Below are positions 1 to 5,807 of a stretch of DNA of 9,558 nt, piece after piece. The notes under the pieces are model-generated. The model was not told where the DNA came from. It saw nothing but the letters and a program-made list of their open reading frames with translations, and ran no database searches. Positions within the stretch are counted from its first letter, which is position 1. Every line of letters begins with the position of its first letter. Where the stretch lies: positions 1 to 9,558 of the forward strand of contig DATCBY010000003.1 of NCBI GenBank assembly GCA_036511595.1, written 5' to 3'. Made by a program: the position numbers and the translations under genes. Origin of the DNA: DASZQY01 sp036511595 (GTDB taxonomy: Bacteria; Pseudomonadota; Alphaproteobacteria; Rhizobiales; Kaistiaceae).

Positions 1-364
1 CCCGTTCCCGGCGGCGCCGGCGATGGACCCTGCCTATCAGTACAAGCAGGTGATCATCGAGCTGAGCGACGGCCTGAACACCCAGGATCGCTGGTACGGC
101 AACGGCTCCAGCACGAGCACCCAGGTCGATAGCCGCATGTATTATGGCAGCGCCACGCCGACCGGAACCTGCGTCAACGCCAAGGCGGCCGGGATCCTGA
201 TCTATACGGTGCAGGTCAATACGGGCGGCGATCCGACCTCGACGCTGCTGCAAAACTGCGCCAGCGATCCCACCATGTTCTTCCAGCTGACCTCGGCCAG
301 CCAGATCATCACGACGTTCCAGGCGATCGGCACCGCGCTCTCGGATCTGCGCCTTTCGATCTAG
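1..364 (+). CDS. TadG-like pilus assembly protein, C-terminal fragment
   Basis: This is the last 120 codons of a gene that begins before the window; the reading phase starts at base 2. The fragment contains YKQVIIELSDGLNTQDRWYG, then NAKAAGILIYTVQVNTGG, then LLQNCASDPTMFFQLTSASQ, and ends in LSDLRLSI. That order matches the C-terminal end of the von Willebrand factor A-like domain of TadG-type Flp pilus assembly proteins: a beta strand ending in a 'DG' turn, a strand 'GI.IYTVQV', a conserved Cys in 'LLQNCAS', then a final helix. These proteins are anchored in the inner membrane with a large periplasmic part and belong to the tad (tight adherence) machinery. The N-terminal TadE-like membrane segment and the metal-site motif lie outside the window, so intactness cannot be judged. 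A strong terminator follows 20 bases after the stop, so this is the last gene of its transcript. Confidence 0.8.
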   Translation, partial: PFPAAPAMDPAYQYKQVIIELSDGLNTQDRWYGNGSSTSTQVDSRMYYGSATPTGTCVNAKAAGILIYTVQVNTGGDPTSTLLQNCASDPTMFFQLTSASQIITTFQAIGTALSDLRLSI

Positions 365-383
365 GGCGCCACCCAACAATCAC

Positions 384-433
384 GGCGCCTTCGACCTCTC
401 CTGACGGAGATGTCGAGGGCGCCTTTTTCTTTT
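384..433 (+). terminator. Rho-independent terminator after the pilus gene
   Basis: GGCGCCTTCGAC (384-395) pairs with GTCGAGGGCGCC (412-423) over 12 pairs with one G-T wobble. The stem continues inward as TCTCC (397-401) with GGAGA (406-410), leaving a TGAC loop. It is followed by TTTTTCTTTT (424-433). The T tract is only on the + strand side, so it serves the pilus gene and is not a two-way terminator for the convergent kup gene. Confidence 0.9.
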
Positions 434-478
434 CATTCGCCCGCTGCCGATTGATTGCCGAGCTTGCCGAGAGGCTGG

Positions 479-2404
479 CTACACGGTCACCTGCGTGCCG
501 ATCTCGACGACGCGATCGGTGGGGATGCGGAAGTAGGTCGAGGCGTCGTCGGCGTTGCGGGTGAGAAGCAGGAAAATCTTGTCCTGCCAGCCGGGCATGG
601 CGGACTTTGCCGCCGGCTTGATCGAGCGCCGCGACAGGAAGAACGACGTCGACATGATGTCGAAGCTCCAGCCGAGCTTCTTGGCGGCGGCGAGCGCCTT
701 GGGGACGTTCGGCGTTTCCATGAATCCGTAACGCAGCGTCATGCGCGCGAACGAGGGCGTCAGCCAATCCATGGTCACCTGATCGTCGGGTAGCACTTTC
801 GGCGCCTCGGTGGTGATGACCGTGAGGACGACGTTGTGCTCGTGCAGCACCTTGAAGTGCTTGAGCGAGTGGAGGAGGGCGGTCGGTGTGCTCTCGGGAT
901 CGCTGGTCAGGAACACCGCCGTGCCCGCAATGCGCGGCGGCGGGTGCTTCTCAAGGTTCCTCGCCATGTCGCCAAGGGGAACTTCGAGACGGCGGGTCTT
1001 GGCGAAGAGGATGCGGCTGCCGCGGCGCCAGGTGAGCATCACCAGAATGAGGAGGCCGCCGAGGAGGAGCGGGAACCAGCCGCCGTCGACAATTTTCAGG
1101 AGGTTGGCCGACAGGAACGTTAGGTCGATGAACAGGAACGGTGCGATGAGAGCGGCGGCGGTGTACCAGCGCCAGTTCCAGACGCGCCAGACGACGATGT
1201 AGGCGAGGACGGCGGTGACCACCATCGTGCCGGTGACCGCAATGCCGTAGGCGCTGGCAAGCGCGCTCGATGAGCGGAACAGGCCGACCAGCAGGAGCAC
1301 GCCGACGAGCAGGAGGGCGTTGACGCGCGGCATGTATATCTGCCCCGCCTGCATCCCCGAGGTGTGGCGGATCTCGAGACGCGGCAGCAGTCCCAACTGA
1401 ATGGCCTGGCGGCTCAGCGAATAGGCGCCGGTGATGACTGCCTGGCTGGCGATGACGGTCGCCGCAGTAGCCAGAATGACCAGCGGCAACTGGGCCCAGC
1501 CGGGCGCCATCAGGAAGAACGGATTCGCGAGTCCTTCGGGATGGGCCAGAACGAAAGCACCCTGGCCGAAATAGTTCAGCACCAGCGCGGGCAGGACGAG
1601 GAACAGCCACGCCGTCTTGATCGGCCGGCGGCCGAAGTGGCCGAGGTCGGCGTAGAGGGCCTCGGCGCCGGTGACGGCAAGGAACACGGCGCCAAGGGTG
1701 AAGAGACCGACGATGCCGTGCACGGCGAGAAAGCCGACGGCATAGGTCGGGCTGAGCGCCCACAGGACCATGGGATTGGCGGCGACATACACCACGCCGA
1801 GCACGGCGATGACGATAAACCAGACGACCGTTATCGGACCAAAGAATGCGGAGACTGTCCCGGTGCCGCGCGACTGCGCCAGGAAAAGCACCAGCAGGAT
1901 GAACACGGAGAGCGGCAGCACGTATGCGCTGAGGTCGGGCGCAACGATTTCGAGACCCTCCACGGCGGAGAGGACGGACAGCGCCGGAGTGATGACCGCA
2001 TCGCCATAGAACAAGGCGGCGGCGATGATGCCCAGAAGAATGACAAGGCCGGCGTTCTTCACCGCGCGCTGGGCGAGGGCCATGAGCGCGAGGGTGCCGC
2101 CTTCGCCGTGGTTGTCCGCCCGGGTGAGCAGGATGACGTACTTAAGCGTGACGATGATAGTCAGAGACCAGAAGATCAGCGACAGGACGCCGAGAATCTC
2201 CACCGGTTCCAGTTTGCCGTCGGCGCCGGCGGCGTGGGCAGCCTCGCGGAAGGCGTAGAGGGGACTGGTGCCGATGTCGCCGTAAACGACCCCGACGCTG
2301 CCGATGGTCAGCGCCCAGAAGCCGGCGGAGCGTCCGACCCTGGCGTGCTGGCCGGTTACCGATTCGGGTTGAGCGGCCGCGGGAACCGAAGACACACTGG
2401 CCAT
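479..2404 (-). CDS. kup: Kup-family potassium uptake protein
   Basis: This encodes a 641-residue inner-membrane K+/H+ symporter of the Kup/HAK/KT family; family members are usually about 620-640 residues, so it is full length. A short polar N-terminus leads into the family signature GVVYGDIGTSPLY (residues 38-50), followed by DNHGEGG (97-103). About twelve hydrophobic segments follow up to roughly residue 450. A soluble C-terminal domain ends in YFRIPTDRVVEIGTQVTV, the usual Kup ending. The ATG at 2402-2404 is supported by GGAGG at 2411-2415 (six-base spacing). It converges on the pilus gene and is divergent from the small ORF at 2645. I see no riboswitch or clear promoter in its upstream region. 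Family assignment is very safe; K+ as the substrate is inferred from the family. Confidence 0.96.
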   Translation of the reverse strand: MASVSSVPAAAQPESVTGQHARVGRSAGFWALTIGSVGVVYGDIGTSPLYAFREAAHAAGADGKLEPVEILGVLSLIFWSLTIIVTLKYVILLTRADNHGEGGTLALMALAQRAVKNAGLVILLGIIAAALFYGDAVITPALSVLSAVEGLEIVAPDLSAYVLPLSVFILLVLFLAQSRGTGTVSAFFGPITVVWFIVIAVLGVVYVAANPMVLWALSPTYAVGFLAVHGIVGLFTLGAVFLAVTGAEALYADLGHFGRRPIKTAWLFLVLPALVLNYFGQGAFVLAHPEGLANPFFLMAPGWAQLPLVILATAATVIASQAVITGAYSLSRQAIQLGLLPRLEIRHTSGMQAGQIYMPRVNALLLVGVLLLVGLFRSSSALASAYGIAVTGTMVVTAVLAYIVVWRVWNWRWYTAAALIAPFLFIDLTFLSANLLKIVDGGWFPLLLGGLLILVMLTWRRGSRILFAKTRRLEVPLGDMARNLEKHPPPRIAGTAVFLTSDPESTPTALLHSLKHFKVLHEHNVVLTVITTEAPKVLPDDQVTMDWLTPSFARMTLRYGFMETPNVPKALAAAKKLGWSFDIMSTSFFLSRRSIKPAAKSAMPGWQDKIFLLLTRNADDASTYFRIPTDRVVEIGTQVTV

Positions 2405-2644
2405 AGTCGGCCTCCGATGGTGCAGCGCAATATCAGCGGGGCGGCGTTCTACACCCGCGGCGCGGACCCGAGGTGCGGCAAATTGGCGACATGAGGAAAA
2501 GCAAGGAATTGGGGCCCGCTTGATGGCCGGCCGCGGCGGGCGGGAACCTCTTTCCGCTTTTGCCGTTCATTTTGGGTTGCCGTGCCTATTCCGACGGGGA
2601 ATCGGCCCGCATGCTGCAGACGTACAACGGGAAGGGGGTCGCCG
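2405..2644. other. Divergent intergenic region upstream of kup
   Basis: This is the left part of the kup-to-MFS gap (2405-2826). It must carry the kup promoter (- strand) and probably a promoter for the small ORF at 2645 (+ strand). I looked for TTGACA/TATAAT-like pairs with 16-18 base spacing on both strands and found none convincing. The only clear signals are the kup ribosome binding site (2411-2415) and the A/G-rich site before 2645. No terminator, repeat or RNA gene is visible. Confidence 0.5.
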
Positions 2645-2734
2645 ATGCGCGTTTTCGCACTCAACCAGCTGGCATTCTTCGCCACTGCCGCCGCGATACT
2701 TTTCGTCGGGGCCATTGTCGTCGGCCTGATCTAG
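2645..2734 (+). CDS. Putative 29-residue single-span membrane protein
   Basis: This is a small ORF of 29 codons plus TAG. It begins MRVFALNQLAFFATAAA and ends FVGAIVVGLI. A positively charged, polar start of about eight residues is followed by about 20 uninterrupted hydrophobic residues, so it reads as one transmembrane helix with almost nothing outside the membrane. AAGGGGG at 2632-2638 lies six bases before the ATG, a strong ribosome binding site. The next gene (MFS transporter) starts 92 bases downstream on the same strand, so the two could share a transcript. The function is unknown to me. It resembles regulatory micro-membrane proteins such as KdpF in size and topology only, not in sequence. 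The evidence is the combination of binding site and amphipathic pattern; a chance hydrophobic ORF in GC-rich DNA cannot be excluded. Confidence 0.55.
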   Translation: MRVFALNQLAFFATAAAILFVGAIVVGLI

Positions 2735-2826
2735 CCGGAGACCGTGCGTCTTCCGGTCGGTTGACCTGATGGCCCGATAGCCGTCTTTGTCGGTCCGTCG
2801 CCGCGCGGTCCTGCCGGCGATTCCCC

Positions 2827-4035
2827 ATGGCTGACCGCCATCCGCCCTTTGCTTCGGATCTACCGATGTCGCTCCCGCTGCTGGCGCTTTTTCTGGCGAC
2901 TTTTTCCATTGGAACAACCGAGTTCGTTGTCGCGGGCCTGCTGCCGCAGGTGGCGGGCGATCTCGGCGTCGACATTCCCGCCGCCGGGTACCTGATCAGC
3001 GGATACGCACTGGCCGTCGCGATTGGCGGACCGATCATGGGAATCCTTACGAGCAGGCTGGAGCGCAAATCGGCGCTGGTGGTGCTGATGGGCGTGTTCA
3101 TCGCCGGGAACGCGCTGTGCGGGCTGGCGCCCAGTTATGGATGGCTCATGTTCGCGCGGATAGTCATCGCGCTCAGCCACGGTGCCGCGTTCGGCATCGC
3201 GGTCATTGCCGCCGGCAGCCTTGTGCCGTCGGCGCGCCATGCCAGCGCCATCGCACTGGTCGTGGGCGGCATCACCGTCGCCAACGTGCTGGGCGTGCCG
3301 GCGGGGACCGCAATCGGCTCGGCATTCGGCTGGCGGGCCGCATTCTGGGCGATTGCGCTGCTCGGACTGGTCGCCGCGGTTTTTGTCGCGATCTGGCTGC
3401 CGCGCTCGCCACCGAGCGAGGAGGTGACGCCTGGCCTCGGGCTTCAGATCCGCGTCCTCGGCAAACCGGGTGTCTATCTGCAGATGCTGATTATCGTTCT
3501 CGGCTCGGCAGCCTTCTTTTCGATGTTCTCGTACATCGCGCCGGTGCTGCTACACGTGGTCGGCCTTGCGCCGCACGCGCTGCCGTGGGTGCTTTCGGTG
3601 CTTGGCGTCGGCGCGGTCATCGGCAACTTCGCCGGCGGAAGGTTTGCCGACTGGAAGCTGATGCCTGCGATCGTCGGCATCTTCGCCCTCCAGACCGCCT
3701 GCTACCTGTTGCTGCTTGTCCTGCTGCCTTACTTCGCTCCGGCGTTTATCGTGCTGTTCCTTTGGAGCCTTGCGAACTTCTCGTTCTCCGCGCCTTGTCA
3801 AAGCCGCATCATGAAGGGCGCGCGCGAGGCTCCACGCCTGGCAGCATCGCTGCTGTCGACGGTGTTCAACCTCGGCATCAGCATCGGCGCGGCGATCGGA
3901 GCGCAGGCGCTGGCCCATGGACTGCCCTATGGGCAGTTGCCCTGGATCGGCGTGGCGCTCATCGTGCCGGCGCTGGTACTTTCGGTCCTGGCGCTGCTGC
4001 TGGACCGGCGCGACGAGGTAGCCGCGAAGGCGTAA
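2827..4035 (+). CDS. MFS transporter, DHA1-type efflux permease
   Basis: This encodes a 402-residue inner-membrane major facilitator protein with about twelve hydrophobic segments, the usual length for the AraJ/Cmx-like drug:H+ antiporter (DHA1) group. TM1 has the subfamily start FSIGTTEFVVAGLLPQVA (residues 27-44). The TM2-TM3 loop holds a motif A relative, G-ILTSRLERKSAL (72-84). TM5 carries GVPAGTAIGSAFGWRAAFW (156-174), typical of this group. A cytoplasmic loop near residues 195-215 separates the two halves. The ATG at 2827 has only a weak binding site. A second in-frame ATG at 2866 (MSLPLLALF) starts right at TM1, as relatives usually do, and may be the true start. The regulator at 4072 follows after 36 bases, so co-transcription is likely. 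The substrate cannot be read from sequence; sugar efflux, drug efflux or a metabolite are all possible. Confidence 0.92.
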   Translation: MADRHPPFASDLPMSLPLLALFLATFSIGTTEFVVAGLLPQVAGDLGVDIPAAGYLISGYALAVAIGGPIMGILTSRLERKSALVVLMGVFIAGNALCGLAPSYGWLMFARIVIALSHGAAFGIAVIAAGSLVPSARHASAIALVVGGITVANVLGVPAGTAIGSAFGWRAAFWAIALLGLVAAVFVAIWLPRSPPSEEVTPGLGLQIRVLGKPGVYLQMLIIVLGSAAFFSMFSYIAPVLLHVVGLAPHALPWVLSVLGVGAVIGNFAGGRFADWKLMPAIVGIFALQTACYLLLLVLLPYFAPAFIVLFLWSLANFSFSAPCQSRIMKGAREAPRLAASLLSTVFNLGISIGAAIGAQALAHGLPYGQLPWIGVALIVPALVLSVLALLLDRRDEVAAKA

Positions 4036-4071
4036 ACCTGGTCGCCAACCACCGGCAAGGGACAAGGCGAC

Positions 4072-4758
4072 GTGGGCCGCACGCAAAGACTGCTGACACT
4101 GATGGACGCGCTCCGCCGCCATCGTCGGCCCGTGACCGCCGCCAGCCTTGCGGGCGAGATGGCGGTCTCCATCCGCACGATCTACCGCGACGTGCAGACG
4201 CTGATCGGGCTTGGCGCTCCCATCGATGGCGAGGCCGGCCTCGGGTACATGCTGCGGGGAGGGTTCTTCTTGCCGCCGTTGATGTTCGACGAGGATGAAC
4301 TGGAGCCGTTGGTGCTGGGCGCGGGGCTGGTTGAGCGGCAGGGCGACGCGGCGCTGGCCGCATCTGCCGCCAACGCGCTTGCCAAGATCGCGGCCGCGGC
4401 GCCCAAGGATCTGCGCGATGCGATGGGCGACGTCAGCTTCTGGGTGCCGCGGGGGCGGATGGAGGCAATGCCGGCGCTGAAACCGCTGCGCGAGGCGATC
4501 CGGCGCGAACACAAGGTCGCCATCGTCTATGGCGATGAAAAGGGCAGCACGACCAGCCGGGTCATCTGGCCGATCGCCCTGGCCTTCTTCGAAGGCAAGC
4601 AGACGGTTGCGGCCTGGTGCGAGCTGCGGGGGGGCTTCCGCCACTTTCGCACTGACCGCATCAAGGAATTGACGCCGGAGAGCGTGCGCTATCCCAAGCG
4701 GCGTGCGGCGCTGGTTAAGGAATGGCGGGCGGAAAACTCGGTGCCCGACCGGGAGTAG
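4072..4758 (+). CDS. YafY-family HTH/WYL transcriptional regulator
   Basis: This encodes a 228-residue cytoplasmic DNA-binding protein. The N-terminus (GRTQRLLTLMDALRRHRRPV) leads into an HTH_11 winged helix at about residues 20-62, with SIRTIYRDVQTL as the recognition helix and the wing at GLGYML. The C-terminal half (about 135-200) is a WYL domain. AWCELR (181-186) stands at the W-Y-L position, with Cys replacing the usual Tyr, and HFRTDRI (191-197) forms the conserved closing motif. WYL domains are thought to bind nucleotides or other small ligands and tune DNA binding. The start is GTG at 4072, with AAGGGA/AAGG purine stretches just upstream. It sits 36 bases after the MFS gene and 21 bases before a small membrane protein gene, so it probably controls this cluster. 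The ligand and operator are unknown. Confidence 0.92.
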   Translation: MGRTQRLLTLMDALRRHRRPVTAASLAGEMAVSIRTIYRDVQTLIGLGAPIDGEAGLGYMLRGGFFLPPLMFDEDELEPLVLGAGLVERQGDAALAASAANALAKIAAAAPKDLRDAMGDVSFWVPRGRMEAMPALKPLREAIRREHKVAIVYGDEKGSTTSRVIWPIALAFFEGKQTVAAWCELRGGFRHFRTDRIKELTPESVRYPKRRAALVKEWRAENSVPDRE

Positions 4759-4779
4759 AGCGAGGCGAGAGGAGCCGTG

Positions 4780-5100
4780 ATGACCGACTGGTGCTACGGG
4801 GTGGCGATCTTCGCCGCGGCGCTGCTGATCAACGGCGTGCCGCACTTCGTGAACGGGATTTCAGGCAGGGAATTGCCGACGCCGTTTTCGGGCGGGCCGG
4901 GGACGCTCGACAGCGCCGTGCGCAATGTGCTGTGGGGCGCCGGCAATCTGATCGCCGGCGGTTTCCTTCTCTCGCTGATCCGCGACGGGCTGGGCAACCC
5001 GGTGCTGGTCGTGCAGCTGCTGGTAGTAGGGGTGGCGGCGGCAACCTTTTCCGGCCATGTCTTCGCCCACCCCGAGCGCTTCGGCCGGGGCAGGCGGTAG
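4780..5100 (+). CDS. Small conserved-type membrane protein, unknown function
   Basis: This encodes 106 residues with three hydrophobic segments at about residues 6-20, 50-66 and 74-92. Between the first two lies a polar stretch, NGVPHFVNGISGRELPTPF (18-36), that looks like the conserved signature of a small uncharacterised membrane family; I recognise the pattern but know no function. The C-terminus is basic (RFGRGRR) and probably cytoplasmic. AGAGGA at 4768-4773 is correctly spaced for the ATG at 4780. A GTG directly before it at 4777 is less well placed. It is the third gene of the MFS-regulator cluster, with only 21 bases after the regulator. No terminator follows: only 15 bases separate its stop from the convergent VOC gene. 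Confidence 0.8.
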   Translation: MTDWCYGVAIFAAALLINGVPHFVNGISGRELPTPFSGGPGTLDSAVRNVLWGAGNLIAGGFLLSLIRDGLGNPVLVVQLLVVGVAAATFSGHVFAHPERFGRGRR

Positions 5101-5115
5101 CCGAAGACCGACCCC

Positions 5116-5523
5116 CTACGCACCGGCGCGCGCGAGTTCCGCCTGCGAGTGAACGGCCATCTCGCCCGGCACGAAGGCACGGAGGCGATGACCGTCGGGG
5201 TCTGTCACCGTGAAGGTCAGGCCAAAATCCATCTTTGTCGGTGGCTGGATGACGGCGAGGCCGAGCGCCTTCCATTGGGCGAGCGCCTTTTGCAACGCGG
5301 CTTCGCTTTCCATCGCGAAAGCCAGCTCGATGCCGCCGGGCTTGTTGGCGGCGGGCTCGACGTCCTGGCGGGCCCAGAGACCGAGCATGACGTGGTTGGG
5401 CATCGCGAACATCGCGAAGTTCGCGGAGGACTCGACGGGTTCGAGGTCGAGGAGCTTGCCGTAGAGCGCGGTGCTGCTGGCGACGTCGTCGACGTAGGCT
5501 AGGATAAAGCTGAGGTTCGGCAT
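5116..5523 (-). CDS. VOC-family (glyoxalase/bleomycin-resistance fold) protein
   Basis: This encodes a 135-residue cytoplasmic protein of the vicinal oxygen chelate superfamily, a normal single-chain length. The first beta-alpha-beta unit is visible as FILAYVDDVASSTALYGKLL (6-25). The second half has GIELAF (64-69), with Glu at a usual metal-ligand position, and DPDGHRLRAF (108-117), the common closing strand. The first strand lacks the His found in classic glyoxalase I metal sites, so it may not be a metal enzyme of that kind. The start is ATG at 5523, with GGGAGA eight bases upstream. The frame is open further to 5556, but that extension has no comparable binding site. Substrate unknown: members range from dioxygenases to drug-binding resistance proteins. 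It is transcribed away from the aroG leader region. Confidence 0.87.
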   Translation of the reverse strand: MPNLSFILAYVDDVASSTALYGKLLDLEPVESSANFAMFAMPNHVMLGLWARQDVEPAANKPGGIELAFAMESEAALQKALAQWKALGLAVIQPPTKMDFGLTFTVTDPDGHRLRAFVPGEMAVHSQAELARAGA

Positions 5524-5596
5524 GTCTTGTTCTCCCGGTTTGACGACGGCGAACATGCGCCATGCGATTGACAGTTTGCGGCAGTGGCAACGGCCT

Positions 5597-5625
5597 TTGA
5601 CGGCGGACGCAAGTTCGCCTATATG
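5597..5625 (+). promoter_or_regulatory. Predicted sigma70-type promoter of the aroG leader
   Basis: TTGACG (5597-5602), a 17-base spacer, then TATATG (5620-5625). This is a close match to the housekeeping consensus with ideal spacing. The expected transcript start is about 5631-5635, at or a few bases before the leader-peptide ATG (5635). A second -35-like TTGACA at 5568-5573 lacks a matching -10 at 17 bases. Confidence 0.65.
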
Positions 5626-5634
5626 CAGCCCACG

Positions 5635-5712
5635 ATGACACGCGCCGCCACCTTCTATGGCTTCTGGTTTAGCTATCCGCTCACACAGGCGGAGGTAGGG
5701 ACGCGCGCTTGA
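5635..5712 (+). CDS. aroG leader peptide (attenuation control)
   Basis: This is a 25-codon ORF (ATG 5635, TGA 5710-5712) beginning MTRAATFYGFWFSYPL. Six of eight consecutive residues (FYGFWFSY, codons 5653-5676) are aromatic: Phe at 5653, 5662 and 5668, Tyr at 5656 and 5674, Trp at 5665. Such clustering is very unlikely by chance in this GC-rich DNA and is the hallmark of leader peptides that sense charged tRNA. It lies 95 bases before the DAHP synthase start, between a promoter and an intrinsic terminator. An in-frame ATG at 5623 would add four residues, but it overlaps the predicted -10 box, so 5635 is preferred. I see no convincing ribosome binding site, which fits translation from a leaderless or near-leaderless mRNA. 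The peptide is presumably only a sensor, although a role in trans cannot be excluded. Confidence 0.85.
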   Translation: MTRAATFYGFWFSYPLTQAEVGTRA

Positions 5713-5752
5713 TCTGAAGATCCGAAAGAGCCGAAAATCCCGAAGCCGCCAG
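5676..5752 (+). promoter_or_regulatory. Alternative pairing region (pause hairpin / antiterminator)
   Basis: Directly after the aromatic codons, TCCGC (5676-5680) can pair with GCGGA (5689-5693) around an eight-base loop: the 1:2 hairpin. The distal arm, as GGCGG (5688-5692), can instead pair with CCGCC (5746-5750), with two further pairs (5685-5686 with 5752-5753) beyond one mismatch. CCGCC lies inside the left arm of the terminator, so this 2:3 pairing would block termination. GGCTTC (5659-5664) with GAAGCC (5742-5747) is another possible long-range pairing in ribosome-free RNA. The pairings were found by eye; no folding energies were calculated. Confidence 0.6.
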
Positions 5753-5770
5753 TCCCCTGGCGGCTTTTTT
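5743..5770 (+). terminator. Attenuator terminator upstream of aroG
   Basis: AAGCCGCCAG (5743-5752) pairs perfectly with CTGGCGGCTT (5757-5766) around a four-base TCCC loop, ending in TTTTTT (5765-5770). It is a classic intrinsic terminator placed between the leader peptide and the aroG ribosome binding site. With no gene ending just upstream other than the leader peptide, its role must be attenuation. Confidence 0.93.
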
Positions 5771-5795
5771 GTTGGCCGCCGGACGGAAAAATCTC

Positions 5796-5801
5796 AAGGA
5801 G
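5796..5801 (+). promoter_or_regulatory. Ribosome binding site of aroG
   Basis: AAGGAG, six bases before GTG at 5808. This site decides the aroG start, because the frame stays open upstream to a TTG inside the terminator T tract (5769) that has no binding site. Confidence 0.85.
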
Positions 5802-5807
5802 ATCCCC

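Noticed and set aside
1364..2494. Long + strand open frame (376 codons) antisense to kup
   Set aside because: It is a GC-rich shadow of kup. Its translation is a low-complexity mixture rich in Gly, Asp, Glu and Arg without domains, and the kup assignment on the other strand is unambiguous.
2645..2734. Identification of the 29-residue protein as KdpF
   Set aside because: Size and topology are similar, but the sequence does not match KdpF as I know it and there is no kdpABC operon here.
2735..2826. Short GACCG/CGGTC-type inverted repeat before the MFS gene
   Set aside because: Only about five pairs and no T tract; such repeats are expected by chance in DNA this GC-rich.
3117..4298. Long + strand frame overlapping the MFS gene and the regulator
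   Set aside because: Its product is Arg- and Ala-rich, lacks domain features and crosses two well-supported genes in another frame.
3550..4845. 431-codon - strand frame across the MFS gene and regulator
   Set aside because: It is a shadow of + strand genes. The translation is Arg, Gln and His-rich without a recognisable fold or binding site.
5101..5115. Terminator between the convergent 106-residue membrane protein and VOC genes
   Set aside because: The 15-base gap and its flanks show no stem with a T tract on either strand.
5623..5634. Upstream in-frame ATG (5623) as leader-peptide start
   Set aside because: It overlaps the predicted -10 hexamer TATATG and would not be in the mRNA from that promoter.
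5769..5807. N-terminal extension of aroG from TTG at 5769
   Set aside because: The TTG lies in the T tract of the attenuator terminator and has no ribosome binding site, while GTG 5808 has AAGGAG and gives residue numbering identical to E. coli AroG.
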